Positions 49,827 through 61,900 of a DNA stretch of 64,000 bases are shown piece after piece. Source of the stretch: Sphaeroforma sirkka (taxonomy: Eukaryota; Opisthokonta; Ichthyosporea; Ichthyophonida). The stretch spans positions 37,501 through 101,500 of the forward strand of contig LUCW03000093.1 in assembly GCA_001586965.3 (NCBI GenBank), in the 5' to 3' direction. The notes below the pieces were generated by a model that saw only the letters and a list, made by a program, of their open reading frames with translations, did not search any database and was not told where the DNA came from. The translations under genes were made by a program, and so were the position numbers. Position 1 is the first letter of the stretch. Every line of letters starts with the position of its first letter.

Positions 49827-52582
49827 ACACTTTTGGATTCAGGGACTGAAGTCTCTGCTATCTCACGTCGAGTAGCCTACGCTACAGACATGGCTATCAA
49901 TAACGAAACAAATAATTTAATCTTGGGAAATGGCAAAGTCACCACTTGCAAAGAAGCCATTGACTATGCACACATAATGTTGTCAGATAGAAGATAAGTA
50001 AAAACTCACCTAATCGTTACTGACATGTCTCAGAAATACGATTTATTAATAGGTATGACTGATTTTCTCACTTTAGGTAGAACTCTCATCGGTCTGCCTA
50101 ATGGGCTAGACCAAAATAAAGATCAGTCAGATGGTAACATGCTAAAGATATCTAAACCTCCGGAAGGCGAAGCAAAGGATATGATTCCGCACTTTACCGA
50201 TATAATTTTGGACTTAATTATACAAACAAAAAGATTGCAATAAGTGACTGGTGTATGGTTAAGTTCTCTAACGAGTACGGTAACCTTAACTTAACAAACG
50301 TCGACTTCTCTAAGTTAAAGTGTCCTTCACATAACTACGTGAGTTGGAGACACAAAGACGTTGTCAAAATACAAATTGAAGATTGGTTAAAACAGGGTCT
50401 AATTGAAATCAATTATGATGCAACCCCAGTTAACTCAGCTCTCTTAGCGGTCGATCGATATAAATCTGATGGAGCGTTTAGTAAACCAAAAGTAACAATA
50501 CTAGACCTGTAGCTAATCAACAAACTAATTCCGCAACATAGTTTGCCCTTACCAAAGATAAGCGAGATACTATGTAGATTGGAAGGTGCGACTATCTTTT
50601 CCACCAAGGTAGACTTAAAAACTACATACCATCAATTACAAATACATGAGCCGCATAGTAAAAAGTACCATTTTAAATGTGCACCTGAAGGCTTACACAT
50701 GTTACCTTCTTTCTTCCAACAAGTTATGTTGGAATTATTTGCGGACCTGTCGGATAAGGTATCAGTATATATAGATGATATAGTTATCTTTGTTAGAGTA
50801 CAATGTAGTAGACTTTAAATAAAGTGCAAATGTATATATTTATTTCTGACCTCACCTTTGGTTTTATACCTAAGGTGTTTGTGCTAGTAACTCATATGGT
50901 CACTATGAGAAACCTTATGGAGAACACTTTTACACTTCGATGCCTTTCTATTTCAACTTCTCTGCAACTAAATCTCACGCTGATCACATGATGCCTTTCC
51001 GCATAGGTTGTGACTCATATTGAACCGCAGCTATTATTAAAATGTCGCGTTTGACAGGCTTAATTCACTCTCGGGAATCGGTTGAGAAACTTAATCTGCT
51101 CTCGGAAGTTGGTTAAGTGATAACTCAACTCTTGAGAGTAATTAGAGCAACTTGATTAGCTCTCTGGAGTGAACTAACTCTGATGACTTAGCTCTCGGGA
51201 GTGAGCTCACTCTGATGACTTCCATAAATCAAAAATGGTTTCTTGCTGCAAAATCTGGCCTGAGACCTGTAGTCTCTCAATCTTTACAAAGACAGCACAT
51301 GAACATGCTAAACTCGTTAAGGAAGTCTTAAAGCGACTAAACCATGCCAAACTTAAGATTAACGAGGACAAGTGTTCTTTTGTTAAAGATACTATACACT
51401 TACTTGGTTGCAAGATATCTGCAACAGGGTTAGAAATTGATCCTGGCAAGAAACAATTTCTGTTGGAATTATCAACAACGATTACTGGAAGAGATGTGAA
51501 CTCTGTGTGTGGGTTTGTTCACCTCTTCTCAGATTCGGTACCTCATCTTTCTCATTACCTAAAGCCTTTCAGTCATCTACGGCTGAACAAAGGATCTTTG
51601 GAAAAGCTCTGGACTAAAGAATATGATGATGCATTTAAGCTAATCAAAAGTAAAGTAGTAGACGCACCCATCATACAATACCCTCGAGCGATAGGTGGAG
51701 TGCTATACCAAACGATAAATGGTAAACCACGCTACATTCAATTCTTTAGCAAGAGTTATAATAAGAGTCGACGGAATTACCCTACCGTTATACAATAGCC
51801 CCTTGCTATTGGTACTGCGCTGAGACAGTTTAAAGACAACCTTTATGGAAGTTACTTTACTGTCGCCTGTCATCAAGAGTCTTTAACATATTTTAAGGAC
51901 ATGAACCCTGATTCACAGTTGGTGAGCAGCTGGCATGACATTATTGCTAAGTTGGCTCTTAACATTACACACATACCAGGAATGTAGAAATACGGCCTCC
52001 GGTCAGTCAAAAATATCAAGATCAAATGAGAAAACATATTGGTTTTTATTTGTATTTAAAATAATTCAATATAAATTCTTTTTGCAATATTTCCAAAGTG
52101 TTCTAAATTCACTTTGATGGCTCCAATAGCCTGAGTATTTGGTATGACTCGTTTACTTGGGCCTATTTGAGACGATAGTAGATGTAGGATATTATAAACT
52201 AAATTTTATAATCTCTGAACTACTACTTACAGGTTTTAGTCTTCCCGCCAATCTCCAAAATCCAACAAGTCTTCTTTCTTTTTTTAACTTTTCTTCATAT
52301 GGAACTTTATCTATATTAGCCAATGTAATAACTTGACTTACGTTCTTATGTCTATCTACAAATTAGACATGTGGTCATGAACACTTAGTACTTCTAGTGA
52401 AAATTATTTAATAAAGAACAGCTAGAGGTACGTCCTGTGTGATCGAGGATAATAAGGCTCTTACCAAGAGGCAGTCCTGATCATTCTTACACAAGCTATC
52501 ACTGCTAAATCCTAACTGACTTAAATTGTATCTAGTTTATAAAAGATAGTTTAAAACATAGAAATATCCATCGAAGTTTACA
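49827..52582 (+). mobile_element. Shortened relative of element A (element B), broken, with 3' LTR
   Basis: Fossil derivative of the same family: protease and RT segments at about 49.83-50.81 kb, RT/RNase H segments at about 51.28-51.98 kb, then an LTR at 51983-52582. A 450-bp block unrelated to element A (about 50.82-51.27 kb) lies inside it and contains CTCTCGGGAGT-type repeats. Its LTR differs from element A's at many more positions (roughly 5 percent by eye), so it is older. It is much reduced and has many breaks; integrase and gag are not seen. Confidence 0.88.
51983..52582 (+). repeat. Element B LTR
   Basis: About 600 bp, starts TGTAGAAATACGGCCTCCGG and ends near GAAGTTTACA, giving the canonical TG...CA termini. 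Confidence 0.92.
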
Positions 52583-52589
52583 CATCGAA

Positions 52590-54800
52590 GTTTTAGTCCA
52601 TAGTTCGCCCAATTTGCCTTTTCGCCATCTTAGATGGAAAAAAGGTTTCATATATTCTGCAAGGTGTGGTACTCCTGTTTTAAAGAAGTTTACAAAGCCA
52701 CACACTGAGTTTACGTCCTTTCCCGAATGGGTGTTCTCCAATCTAATAGGTGTTCTCGCTTGTCTGGGTCAATTTTTATCCCTTTATCGGATATTAAGTA
52801 GCCTAACAATTCTATTCTGTTTACTGCAAACTGACATTTTTTTATTTACTTTAAGCCGCGCCTTGTTGAGTCGGATAAGTATTATATTCGTTATGTGTTT
52901 ATGTTCTGCAGCGGTTTTCGTACATATGACTATATCGTCAATATGTACTTGTACGCAATCCGTTAAATCTGCAAACAGTTACATCATAACTTGTTGGAAG
53001 AACGAGGGTAGCATATGTAATCCAAAAGGTGCCCCTGTCTGAAGTGATACTTCACCTCACTTCACTGAAAGCTAAGATACTTTCTGTGTTCTTTATATAT
53101 TTCCATCTGGTGGTAACCTTGCGTTAAATCTATCTTTGAGAAGAATTTAGCTCCGTCTAGCTTTCTTAACAGTTCATTAATACGTGGTAGGTGAAAACTG
53201 TGTTGGAAATATTTTGTTTATTGCTGACATGTCCAAACACACTCTACGTTTACGCAAAGACTCATCTGAATTATATTAGTCCACCACTAACAGTGCTAAG
53301 TTAACAGGTGTTGGTGCATAACTGACCTCATTGACCCCGTCTTCGAGCCATTGTTTCACCTGGGCAGTAACTCGCTCTTTATGTTTTCTAGAAACATGAT
53401 TTGCTGTTGGGCACTTTAATTTTGTAAAATCTGCTTGCTCTAAGTTGAAACTTACGTATCCTTTATTGAACTTAAATATAGCCCAATCTGTTATTTTCAT
53501 ACGTCTATTCTGCACCAGCAATTCCATTAATGTATCCATTTTGCCCGGAATTAGTGTCTTCACTTTGTTTGAAGGTGCTTCTGGAGTATAGAATGTATCT
53601 TTCTCTCCTTGGTCTTTATCAGGTTCAATATTACTTGGCAGTCCTGATTTCACTATACCTAGTGGCAACAAGTCTGACATTCTTAATAGAGTATAGAATG
53701 TATCTTTCTCTCCTTGGTCTTTATCAGATTCAATATTACGTGGCAGTCCTGATTTCACTATACCTAGTGGCAACAAGCCTGACATTCCTAATATGATGTC
53801 GTACTGCGGGCTCCTATTACCGCTTCTGTATTAATTTGATGATGTCTTCCGGTACTCTTGCATTCCTTGTAGTCCTTGCGAAGAGGGCATTTTTCAGTGT
53901 GTAGACAACTGTATCCCACACTCGCTATTTGATGGACAACTTTCCTGGAGTCGGCGTTGGCGCAACGCAAGTCTTTCCGCTTGGCGAAGGAACTCTTGTC
54001 CCCGTCCTTGCGCTCCCTTTTGTTCCGCTCGTTGCCCCTTTTTTCCTGGTTTTGGTTGTGGCGCTTCTGTCCATGGCCTCCTTTAGAATTATCTGCTCCT
54101 GTAGGGGTCCCAGAGTTTGTTTTGGGCGACTACCCTTTGTGGGAGTAGTGCTCAGTGTAGATGTGACGCTCGATTACTGTCGTCACACAACTAAAATATT
54201 GAGCCCAAGTGACGTCAATCAATAATACTCTGTCATTTGAGGGAGCAATATCTCAGGTCAATTTGGACTCATATTGAGTGTTGAGTTGAGTCTCCACGCG
54301 TTTCTGGTCATCAGGCTTCAGGTGATGATGTGTGGCGGCTATAGTCAACAAGTCCAAACTGATGTAGTCACTACCTGTTCCTGCCTTGAACTTATGTAAC
54401 ATATCCTGTACCTCCGCATAGATATGTACGATAGTACTAGGTGCCGGTTCAGCAATCAACATATCAAGAAATGGGGGTACTGATATTAGGCAAGCCACTG
54501 TCACTACTGCGTCTGCCCATACTTTGCAGTCCTTTGTAGCCAATTCCCAAAGCTATTCCTTGTTCTTGTTGAGGCACTTGGATGCGTCAGACTTCGGACT
54601 TGTGGAGTTTATCAACACGTCTGTATACGCTGCCTGCTTGTAGCGACTGTTTGACCATAAGTCATGTGCGGTCTTGAGGTCGTCGAGGGCAGTACTAGTA
54701 CTCGTCCAGTCGATTTAATCTTTCCCATCATCCTTAGACTGAGTCGTAATCTTCTCTAGTTTGGTGTGCATTGGCGCCTCGTCGTTTTTTCGAGCTTGAA
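52590..54800 (-). mobile_element. Inverted Gypsy relative (element C), fragmentary
   Basis: Fossil on the minus strand. Read in its own direction it shows gag-like sequence (about 54.8-54.0 kb), a Cys/His-rich region (about 53.95-53.85), a short protease-end/RT-start region (about 53.8-53.3) and RT (about 53.1-52.6, with SVCGFVNFFKTGVPHLAEYM). It is similar to but distinct from element A. A 105-bp internal tandem duplication is visible at about 53590-53795. No LTRs of its own were found, and it is heavily broken. Confidence 0.82.
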
Positions 54801-56924
54801 AATCGGTGATGGCATTACATCTCGATGAGACATACTATACCATCGCACTCATTCACGAGTAAAACTTTATTTTTCGGGCCGACTCGCAATGATCCATCGA
54901 CTTTCGCCAACCATATTCAGATATTCTTGCTATCGTCTGTCGGGGCTTGCTATTGTCTGTCGGGGGTAAGAAGATATCAATGAACTTTATAAGCCGGCCG
55001 GTAGCTAAGATGACAGGCATTCAATTACACGGGTATCTATTAGAGGCACTAAATAAGTGTGCAGGTACTTCGTTCTCGTCCGTACCTGTGATCGCAACTA
55101 TTTGTACTGCCCGATAATACTTTCATATCGCCTGGTCAACCTCTGACTTTGCCCCGACAACGTCTGCCAGTATCTAGAGAGACCGGAATGACAGAGAAAA
55201 GATGTTTGCTGTTGTTTTTTTTGTTCAATTCACATTGTTAAATTCATACGCAATTACATAGTGAGAAAAACCATGTCTTTGATTAACCGGAGCTTCGTCT
55301 GTCAGATGGTTGTGCCTTACCAGCTGGGAAGTGTAGTCTGAAACCTGTGCGTGCATTACATACCAAATACAAGGATAAACTAGTGTATGATATTTGAATC
55401 AGTTGTACTCCTGTATGGCCGAGCAACTTAAAGTGACAACAGCTTGTCGCGGCACTGCTGCTCTCCTCAGACGAATTAAGTCTAGCTCAATGGAAAGAAT
55501 TCGAAGTGCAAGATCAATGAACGTATCTATTTTTAGAGAAATTACTCTAAATGTTCATGGCCTACGTGGGAAAGTCACTAAATGTACATACAACTTTACG
55601 AGTACGTTTTCTAATTACCCAATCAAATTCTCTAAATGCGAGCTTCAATTCTTTTCTCAAACTTATTAGTCTCACTGAAAAATTGGAAGTGTATATAAAG
55701 ACTTCTTAAGTACATTTAGTGACTTTCCAGTGCTGTAAATTTTTAGATGACAACAGGGTTCGACACCACTTCTGACCTTTTTACAATACAGGGTTCAACA
55801 CCAGTTCGGTCTTTTACATGGCCGCGTGTTTAATAGTGAATTTGATTTTTTTTCTAAACCAGTCTGTGAAGAATCCTCTACGACAAACAATCACACTCGT
55901 ACTAGTATTTTTTTTAAACTCATGGCATAAACCCCTTCCACTACAGACTAAAACCCACTAGATCAAAAATGCTATGGAAAACCCAACAGTCGGTTTTTTA
56001 GCAATGTTTTTACGGGCTAACGGTCGCGACCAGCAAAAAGCCGGCCGTGACTTTCGTGTGACATCTGTTCACTTGATGCACTCGAAAGTTCATATCCAGC
56101 TGGATACATCTCTTGTGTGACAGACCTATATAAACGTACAGACTGTATTTTGTAAGCTTCACTTTACTAGATTGAAACTACATTCTTCTCGTCCACCGAG
56201 GCCCGTTGGTCCCTTTCGGTGGTCTCGTTTCTCCGATCGTTAGGACTATCTAGATTGCCATGACTTGCAATTCCTCAAGGAGAACTCAAAAGATTGGTAT
56301 GATGGATGTATTTGTCTGTGATGTTTATCAGGAGTCCCTGACATTTGAACGCCCTGAGATTTTTCATCCTGATTCTCGTACCAAGGCTTGGTGCTCTTCA
56401 TGATTTACCAGTCAAACATGAAACTACCACCGATGACATGCTTATTTTTAGCCTCAACGAAGGTACCGACCGTAACTGTCGTTCAGTTCATGCCTTTTGC
56501 TGCCAGTTGTAAACAACCCTTTTTACATGGATCGCCTTTACAAGCTCTTCCGCAGACATCATCATTTGATTGTTGATGATTTCTTTATTTGTTTGAACAA
56601 CCTTGAAAAGGTATCCTTCTATACCTTGCATAATTATGCAGATTTCTCTTATCCTGCTGCCGCTGTGGAAGAATCACGGCCTTTAAGTTTCTAAGTTATT
56701 TACCCAATGACCGTCAAGACCGTGGTGACCATCGCCCTTGCAATCAAGACCGTGATCGTGACCGCCAAGACTACTCTCGTGTGTGTGGACAAAAATAATC
56801 GCACGGGAAGTTATGGTGGCTGGCCTTGAGACCGCGATGACAATCGCAACATGCGCAACCGTGACAACATTTCCAAGGTTTTCTGTTCATTTCTCTCTAC
56901 TCCTGCCGTTTCTGATGTTGCATT
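54801..56924. other. AT-rich stretch with degenerate open frames
   Basis: No recognised gene. A 160-bp segment with perfect 19-bp inverted ends lies at 55569-55728. Around 55.77-55.82 kb a short unit (ACAGGGTTCGACACCA) is repeated. Near 56.7-56.85 kb an Asp/Arg-rich coding-like stretch (DRDRQD) appears, with no supporting frame length. A TATATAAACG word lies near 56130. Confidence 0.5.
55569..55728. mobile_element. Possible MITE-like element with 19-bp terminal inverted repeats
   Basis: GGAAAGTCACTAAATGTAC at 55569-55587 is perfectly complementary to GTACATTTAGTGACTTTCC at 55710-55728. The inside is AT-rich and non-coding. No clear target-site duplication was seen, so it could also be a plain inverted repeat. 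Confidence 0.5.
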
Positions 56925-57529
56925 TTTAAAGTTCGATGGGTATTGCAAGTTTCAAACTATTTTAAATAAACTAAGATACATTTTAAGGCAGATAGGCTCT
57001 AGCAGTGTTAGCCTGTGTAAGAATGATCGGGACTACCTCTTGGTAATTGCCTTAATATCCTCGATCATACAGGACGTACCTCTATCTGTTCTTTATTGAA
57101 TAATTTTCACTAGAAGTACTAAGTGTCTATGACCATATGCCTAAGTTGTTGATAGACATAAGAACGTAAGTCACTTTAATACTTTAGCTATCATAAATAA
57201 AGTTCCATGTGAAGAAAAGATAGAAAAAGAAAAAGGACTTATTGATTGGACTTTGATGTACAGCGGGAGGACTAAGATCTACAAGTAGTACAGCTCAGAG
57301 ACTATAAAATTTAGTTTGTAATATCCTACATCTACCAATGTCTCAAATTGAACCAAGGAAATGAGTCAACCCAATTGCTCATGCTATTGGAACCATCAAA
57401 GTGAATTGAGAACACTTTGGCAATATTGGAGAGAAGAAATTGTATTAAAACATTTAAATACAAATAAAAACCAATGTGTTATCTCACTTGGTCTTGAATT
57501 TTAGAGTGACCGGAGGCCGTATTTTTACA
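56925..57529 (-). repeat. Inverted lone LTR of the element A family
   Basis: Read on the minus strand it starts TGTAAAAATACGGCCTCCGG and follows the element A LTR along its length to near GAACTTTAAA. It is clearly diverged. No internal retroelement sequence adjoins it directly, so it looks like a solo LTR or a remnant. Confidence 0.88.
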
Positions 57530-58260
57530 CTACATCCTTTAATACTTTCCTTGTTATGTGCTAAACTGACGGTGGCACTATTCCAAATCTGGTGAACAAA
57601 GCGCTAGCTATTTCTGAAGGCTTGGTCATTGTTGACATACCACCCGTGTAAATGTATATATTTTTGGGGGTTGTAATCTCACCCCACCGACCCAGCAGAT
57701 CACCACTTCTATATTAATAGAGATTTAAGATGATGATCTTTATAAGACATTAAATATATGAGATGGCTGAAAGAATTCATATACGAATTTTCACAGGTAT
57801 GTAGCTTTTACGATATCACGCATAAATATCAAAAAGTACCAGTAAGTCGCTAATATCATATGTATCTATGAATAGAATTTGTCTGCGGAATCCGTCTTTA
57901 ACCTTCGAATATTTTATGCCATAGAACACAATAAGGATATATTTGTATACATATATATATGTAGTAAGTATACGCGAGATAACTGTATCTCAACGTTCTC
58001 CTCCTCAGGGAGGGGACGTTGTTCATTATTAGTAATTATAAACAGTAATCCTAAAATGACTGACTCTTAAATGAGTCATTAGTCATGTGCTGTAAAACCA
58101 GCAAAACCCTAAAACCCAGTTTATCAGATTATTCTGATAAACTGTAAAACTTGTAATAAACCTAAAATAATCAAATAAATATAAGTACTTGTATTCTGAC
58201 CACAACCCCCCCCCAAACTGAAGCACTGAACAAAGCAGTGTGCCAGTTTCAGAGATGATA
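57530..58260. other. AT-rich spacer with two hairpins
   Basis: No gene seen. ATGACTGACTC/GAGTCATTAGTCAT (about 58055-58085) and AGTTTATCAGA/TCTGATAAACT (58118-58143, four-base loop) are short inverted repeats. CCCTAAAACCC lies between them. Confidence 0.55.
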
Positions 58261-58284
58261 AGAATAGCATAGTACCTTATGTGC

Positions 58285-58445
58285 TGGCATTATCCTCGAG
58301 AGCTAGAGCATTGTGCTGGCATTTATCCTCGAGAGCTAGAGCATTGTGCTGGCATTTATCCTCGAGAGCTAGAGCATTGTGCTGGCATTTATCCTCAGAG
58401 AGCTAGAGCATTGTGCTGGCATTTTACCTCAGAGAGCTAGAGGAC
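58285..58445 (+). repeat. 33-bp tandem repeat with CTCGAGAGCTAGAG core, five copies
   Basis: The unit GTGCTGGCATTTATCCTCGA continues GAGCTAGAGCATT. The last two copies carry CTCAGAGAG in place of CTCGAGAG. Confidence 0.93.
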
Positions 58446-58664
58446 CCGATGTGTACGTCTCGAGCGACCCGTCGTGTTTGAATTCTTGAAGCTACTGTTC
58501 ATCTGTGTCAGCATATAGGAGTTTGGCAAGTACAATATAGGACTGTATTTGTGTCGGAGAAAAACTGCCAGTGGCAGAAACCGTGCAAACCATTAACCCG
58601 CTGTTTCAAAACAATGCCCAAGGAGTTGTTTGATTGATTTCGCTGTGTTATACTCCGAAGCAAG

Positions 58665-58950
58665 AGTGGCTCATTTAACCTCGCGAGCTTGAGCCGCTGA
58701 CGATTTTCCCTCGCGAGCTCGAGTGCTAACCGTTTATTCTCGCGAGCTCGAGTGGCTGGTTTATACTCGGGAGCTAGAGTCGCTGCTTTTTTATACTCAA
58801 GAGAGCTCAGTGGCTGGTTTATACTCGGGAGCTAGAGTTGCTGGTTTATACTCGGGAGCTAGAGTCGCTGCTTTTTTATACTCAAGAGCTCGAGTGGCTG
58901 GTTTATACTCGGGAGCTAGAGTTGCTGGTTTATGCTCCAGAGCTTGAGCT
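58665..58950 (+). repeat. Array of 27-34-bp units with CTCGnGAGCTnGAG cores, about ten copies
   Basis: Each unit ends in a near-palindrome (CTCGCGAGCTCGAGT, CTCGGGAGCTAGAGT, CTCAAGAGCTCGAGT) followed by GGCTGGTTTATA or CGCTGCTTTTTTATA. It lies directly left of element E. Confidence 0.93.
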
Positions 58951-58993
58951 CGATATCCGAGAACAAAGTTATATTGAAGATAAAGTATTAGAC

Positions 58994-61900
58994 TTATGCA
59001 CGTTGGCGCTTACGTGTCCGTGTCTGCGAAGCTTTGTGGTAGGCCGCGATATCGTTGGCATCATCAAAAGCTTCTGCTGTTTCCCACGTTGGTTCGCCTT
59101 CTCGCCATCTCACCAGGTATTCTAATTTCCCCGTCTCATCATTCGTACGATGTGTGATAATATGGCGAAACTCCACCCCTCCTTCGGTCCATAAGTCTTC
59201 GTTAATTGGTGGGTCTGTGCGTCTATGCACTAAACGGAGGAGTTCCACCCGTACCGGTTTGGTCTTGAATTCTGGTGGGGCGGAACCATCCTTGTTCGCT
59301 AACTCGTAGCGTTGGCCGTGTCTAGCTTTGACTACATATGGTCCAAACAATGGCCGCATAGCCTTCGTTGTTCGGCCTTCTGATCGTACCATGACCACAT
59401 CTCCTTCGTCGAAATGTACCAAGTCGTGAGCATGCAGGCGGTCAAATGTCGTCGTAAGCTTGCCTGTATACTTCTTGGTAATGTGGTGGAGGGTCGGCAA
59501 TATAGTGTCCTGTAACTGGTCTAATCGTTGTGCCCAGGTGTCATTCGTCATCGGCTGAGAATCCGGTAACTCGTCCGTGAAATCGGCGAACGGAACATGG
59601 CGGCGGCCAAAGTACACGCTAAACGGTGCACTCTTATGGCGACGGGATATCCGAAGGTTCTGGTATAGCATCGTAAACGGAAGGCGTTCGTCCCATCGAA
59701 GGGGAACTGCCTCACAGCATTGTCGAATAGAACGTGTAATCTCCTTGTGACGTCGTTCTGCCGCGCCCAGCACTTGGGGTCGATATGGTGGAGACACCTT
59801 ATGTAGCATCCCCACTTCCTGGACCAGAAGCTCCACTAACTTGTTGGTGAACTCCTTCCCCATGTCTGTTTGATTTTACGGGGAAACCATGTTCGCCAAA
59901 AAATCTCTATGAGTGTCTGTGTCGTGGTTTCCTTTGTCTTGTCCGGTGTGGCTCGAAGGATAGAATAGCCTGTGGCGATGTCTAAGACGTGAAGAATATA
60001 ATTGTTCTTGCGTCTGGACTCCAGTGGCATCGGGATGTAGTCCACTTGAATATGGTCCCACGGGTAGCGTGCATCGATGCTAATCATCGGGTGGAAACCT
60101 TTACGAAGTGTGTCCTGTCCCAAACATGTGCCACATTGCCGCTTAACTTCTGTGGCTAACTCAAGTGCCCCTGGCCAAATGTGACCGTTCTGACGAAGTT
60201 GTTGGACTGTGTCCGCCGCCCCATGATGTCCTTGTTCGTGTTGCGCTTGCGTGAGTTGCGTACGACGCTGTTTCTCCGCCGGACTCGCTTGTGCAAACGC
60301 CGGTTGACCCTCTGCATCTGCCAGTGCCACTGAGATTTCTCGCGCTGTGTCTAAGCACATGACATATTTTGTATGCTTTGGTTCTGCAAAACCAAGTCGC
60401 TGTGAAAACAGCGGGTCCAGTTTGAATCCATTGGGAGGACCCACCCGTGCTACTACGGTATGACCCCATGGTGTCTTCCACATGCGTACTTAGCGTACTT
60501 GAGGAACGTGTGTGGTGTCCGTGGTACCAGCACCGGTTCTGTCTGCAATAACTGCTTGAACAGGTCGAACCATGGTGCTCTTGGTACCCATGGTAGACAT
60601 ACTGTGGCCCGTGCGCCGTCGGCTCGTATCTTGCGTAACATCCTGTGTATCTGTTCCCAAGGCGGGTTCATCCATCCATCGACTATCGACCAGTCGTGGG
60701 CAAACGCTCCTTCCCCATCATCCTTCGTCCAGAACCGAGGAAGCTGAGCGTTGGTTGGGTCCGCAAAATACATCTATGTCATTCGGTCCAAAGTGTTGTT
60801 GCGCTTGTTCAAAGTAACTAGGGAATAACTGCCAGCCGTCGGTATACATTATTTCGAGTTCGTCCTGCTCCGCTGTCCCCTCGTGTACTCTACTTAACAT
60901 GTCCGGGAGCACATTTGACTCTCCTGGTATATGCGATATGGTAAAGTTGAATGGCGCGATGATATGATGCCATCTTTGAAGCATCGGATTAAGCTTGAGC
61001 TGTGTGTTCATATATACAAGGGCCTTGTGGTCCGTGAAGACCGCAAACCGTTGCCCATCCAAGTATTCCCTGAAATGTGTCAGTCCATATACCAATGCCA
61101 GTAACTCCTTCATAGGTGTGGCGTAGTTCTGTTGCGCATGGTTCAGAGTCTTACTAAAGAACATTAAGTAATGTTTCTTACCGTTGACCCATTGGAATAG
61201 CGCTCCCCTAAACCGTAATCGCTAGCGTCGGTTTCCAAGTTCAGAGGAATGCCGTCGACCGGAAAGTGTAACGCCACAGCATTCACCACTGCGTCTTTCA
61301 TTGCCTGCCACGCCTGTGCATGTCTCTCCTCCCAACGATCACCTATCAACTCCTTTGGTTTGAGTTTGCAAAATTCGCGCAAGGGTGCAACCGTGTTCGC
61401 GAAATTAGGCAGATGTTCGTGGAGGTAATTTGCTAAACCCAACGCCGAGGCTATATCTTTGTATCGTTGTGGTGTGGGCCAGTCGATCAGCTTGGCCTGC
61501 TTTTCATGGTCAATGTCAATGCCTTGTGCCCATACTTTCTTCCCTAGGATCATGACTTCGGAGATAGCGAAGTGGCACTTTGGCAGGGTTAAGCTTAAAA
61601 CTGTGGTATGTTAAGCGTTGTATCACCTTCTGCACCGTCCTAACGTGTTCGTCATAACCGTCACTGGCGATAACTATGTCATCGATATAGTGGTGAACCG
61701 GTAAGCCATCAAGTATTGTACTCAAGGTACGTTGAAACTGCTGCGTGAGTACATGAAGACCGAACGGTGCTGATGTGAACGAGTACTGATAACGTTCGTG
61801 TGTAAAACTAAATAAGTATTGTGAGTCTGGATGGATGGGCAGCCTGTGGTATGCAGCCGATATGTCCAGCGTCGTGTAGTACTTCTTACTCTTGAGGCGA

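Noticed and set aside
56250-56900. Possible gag or RNA-binding gene (Asp/Arg-rich stretch)
   Set aside because: The frames are short and interrupted and no Cys/His or other diagnostic motif was found. Left as unrecognised.
58118-58143. Rho-independent-type terminator
   Set aside because: The hairpin is real, but the window is eukaryotic and no T-tract or upstream gene supports a bacterial-style terminator.
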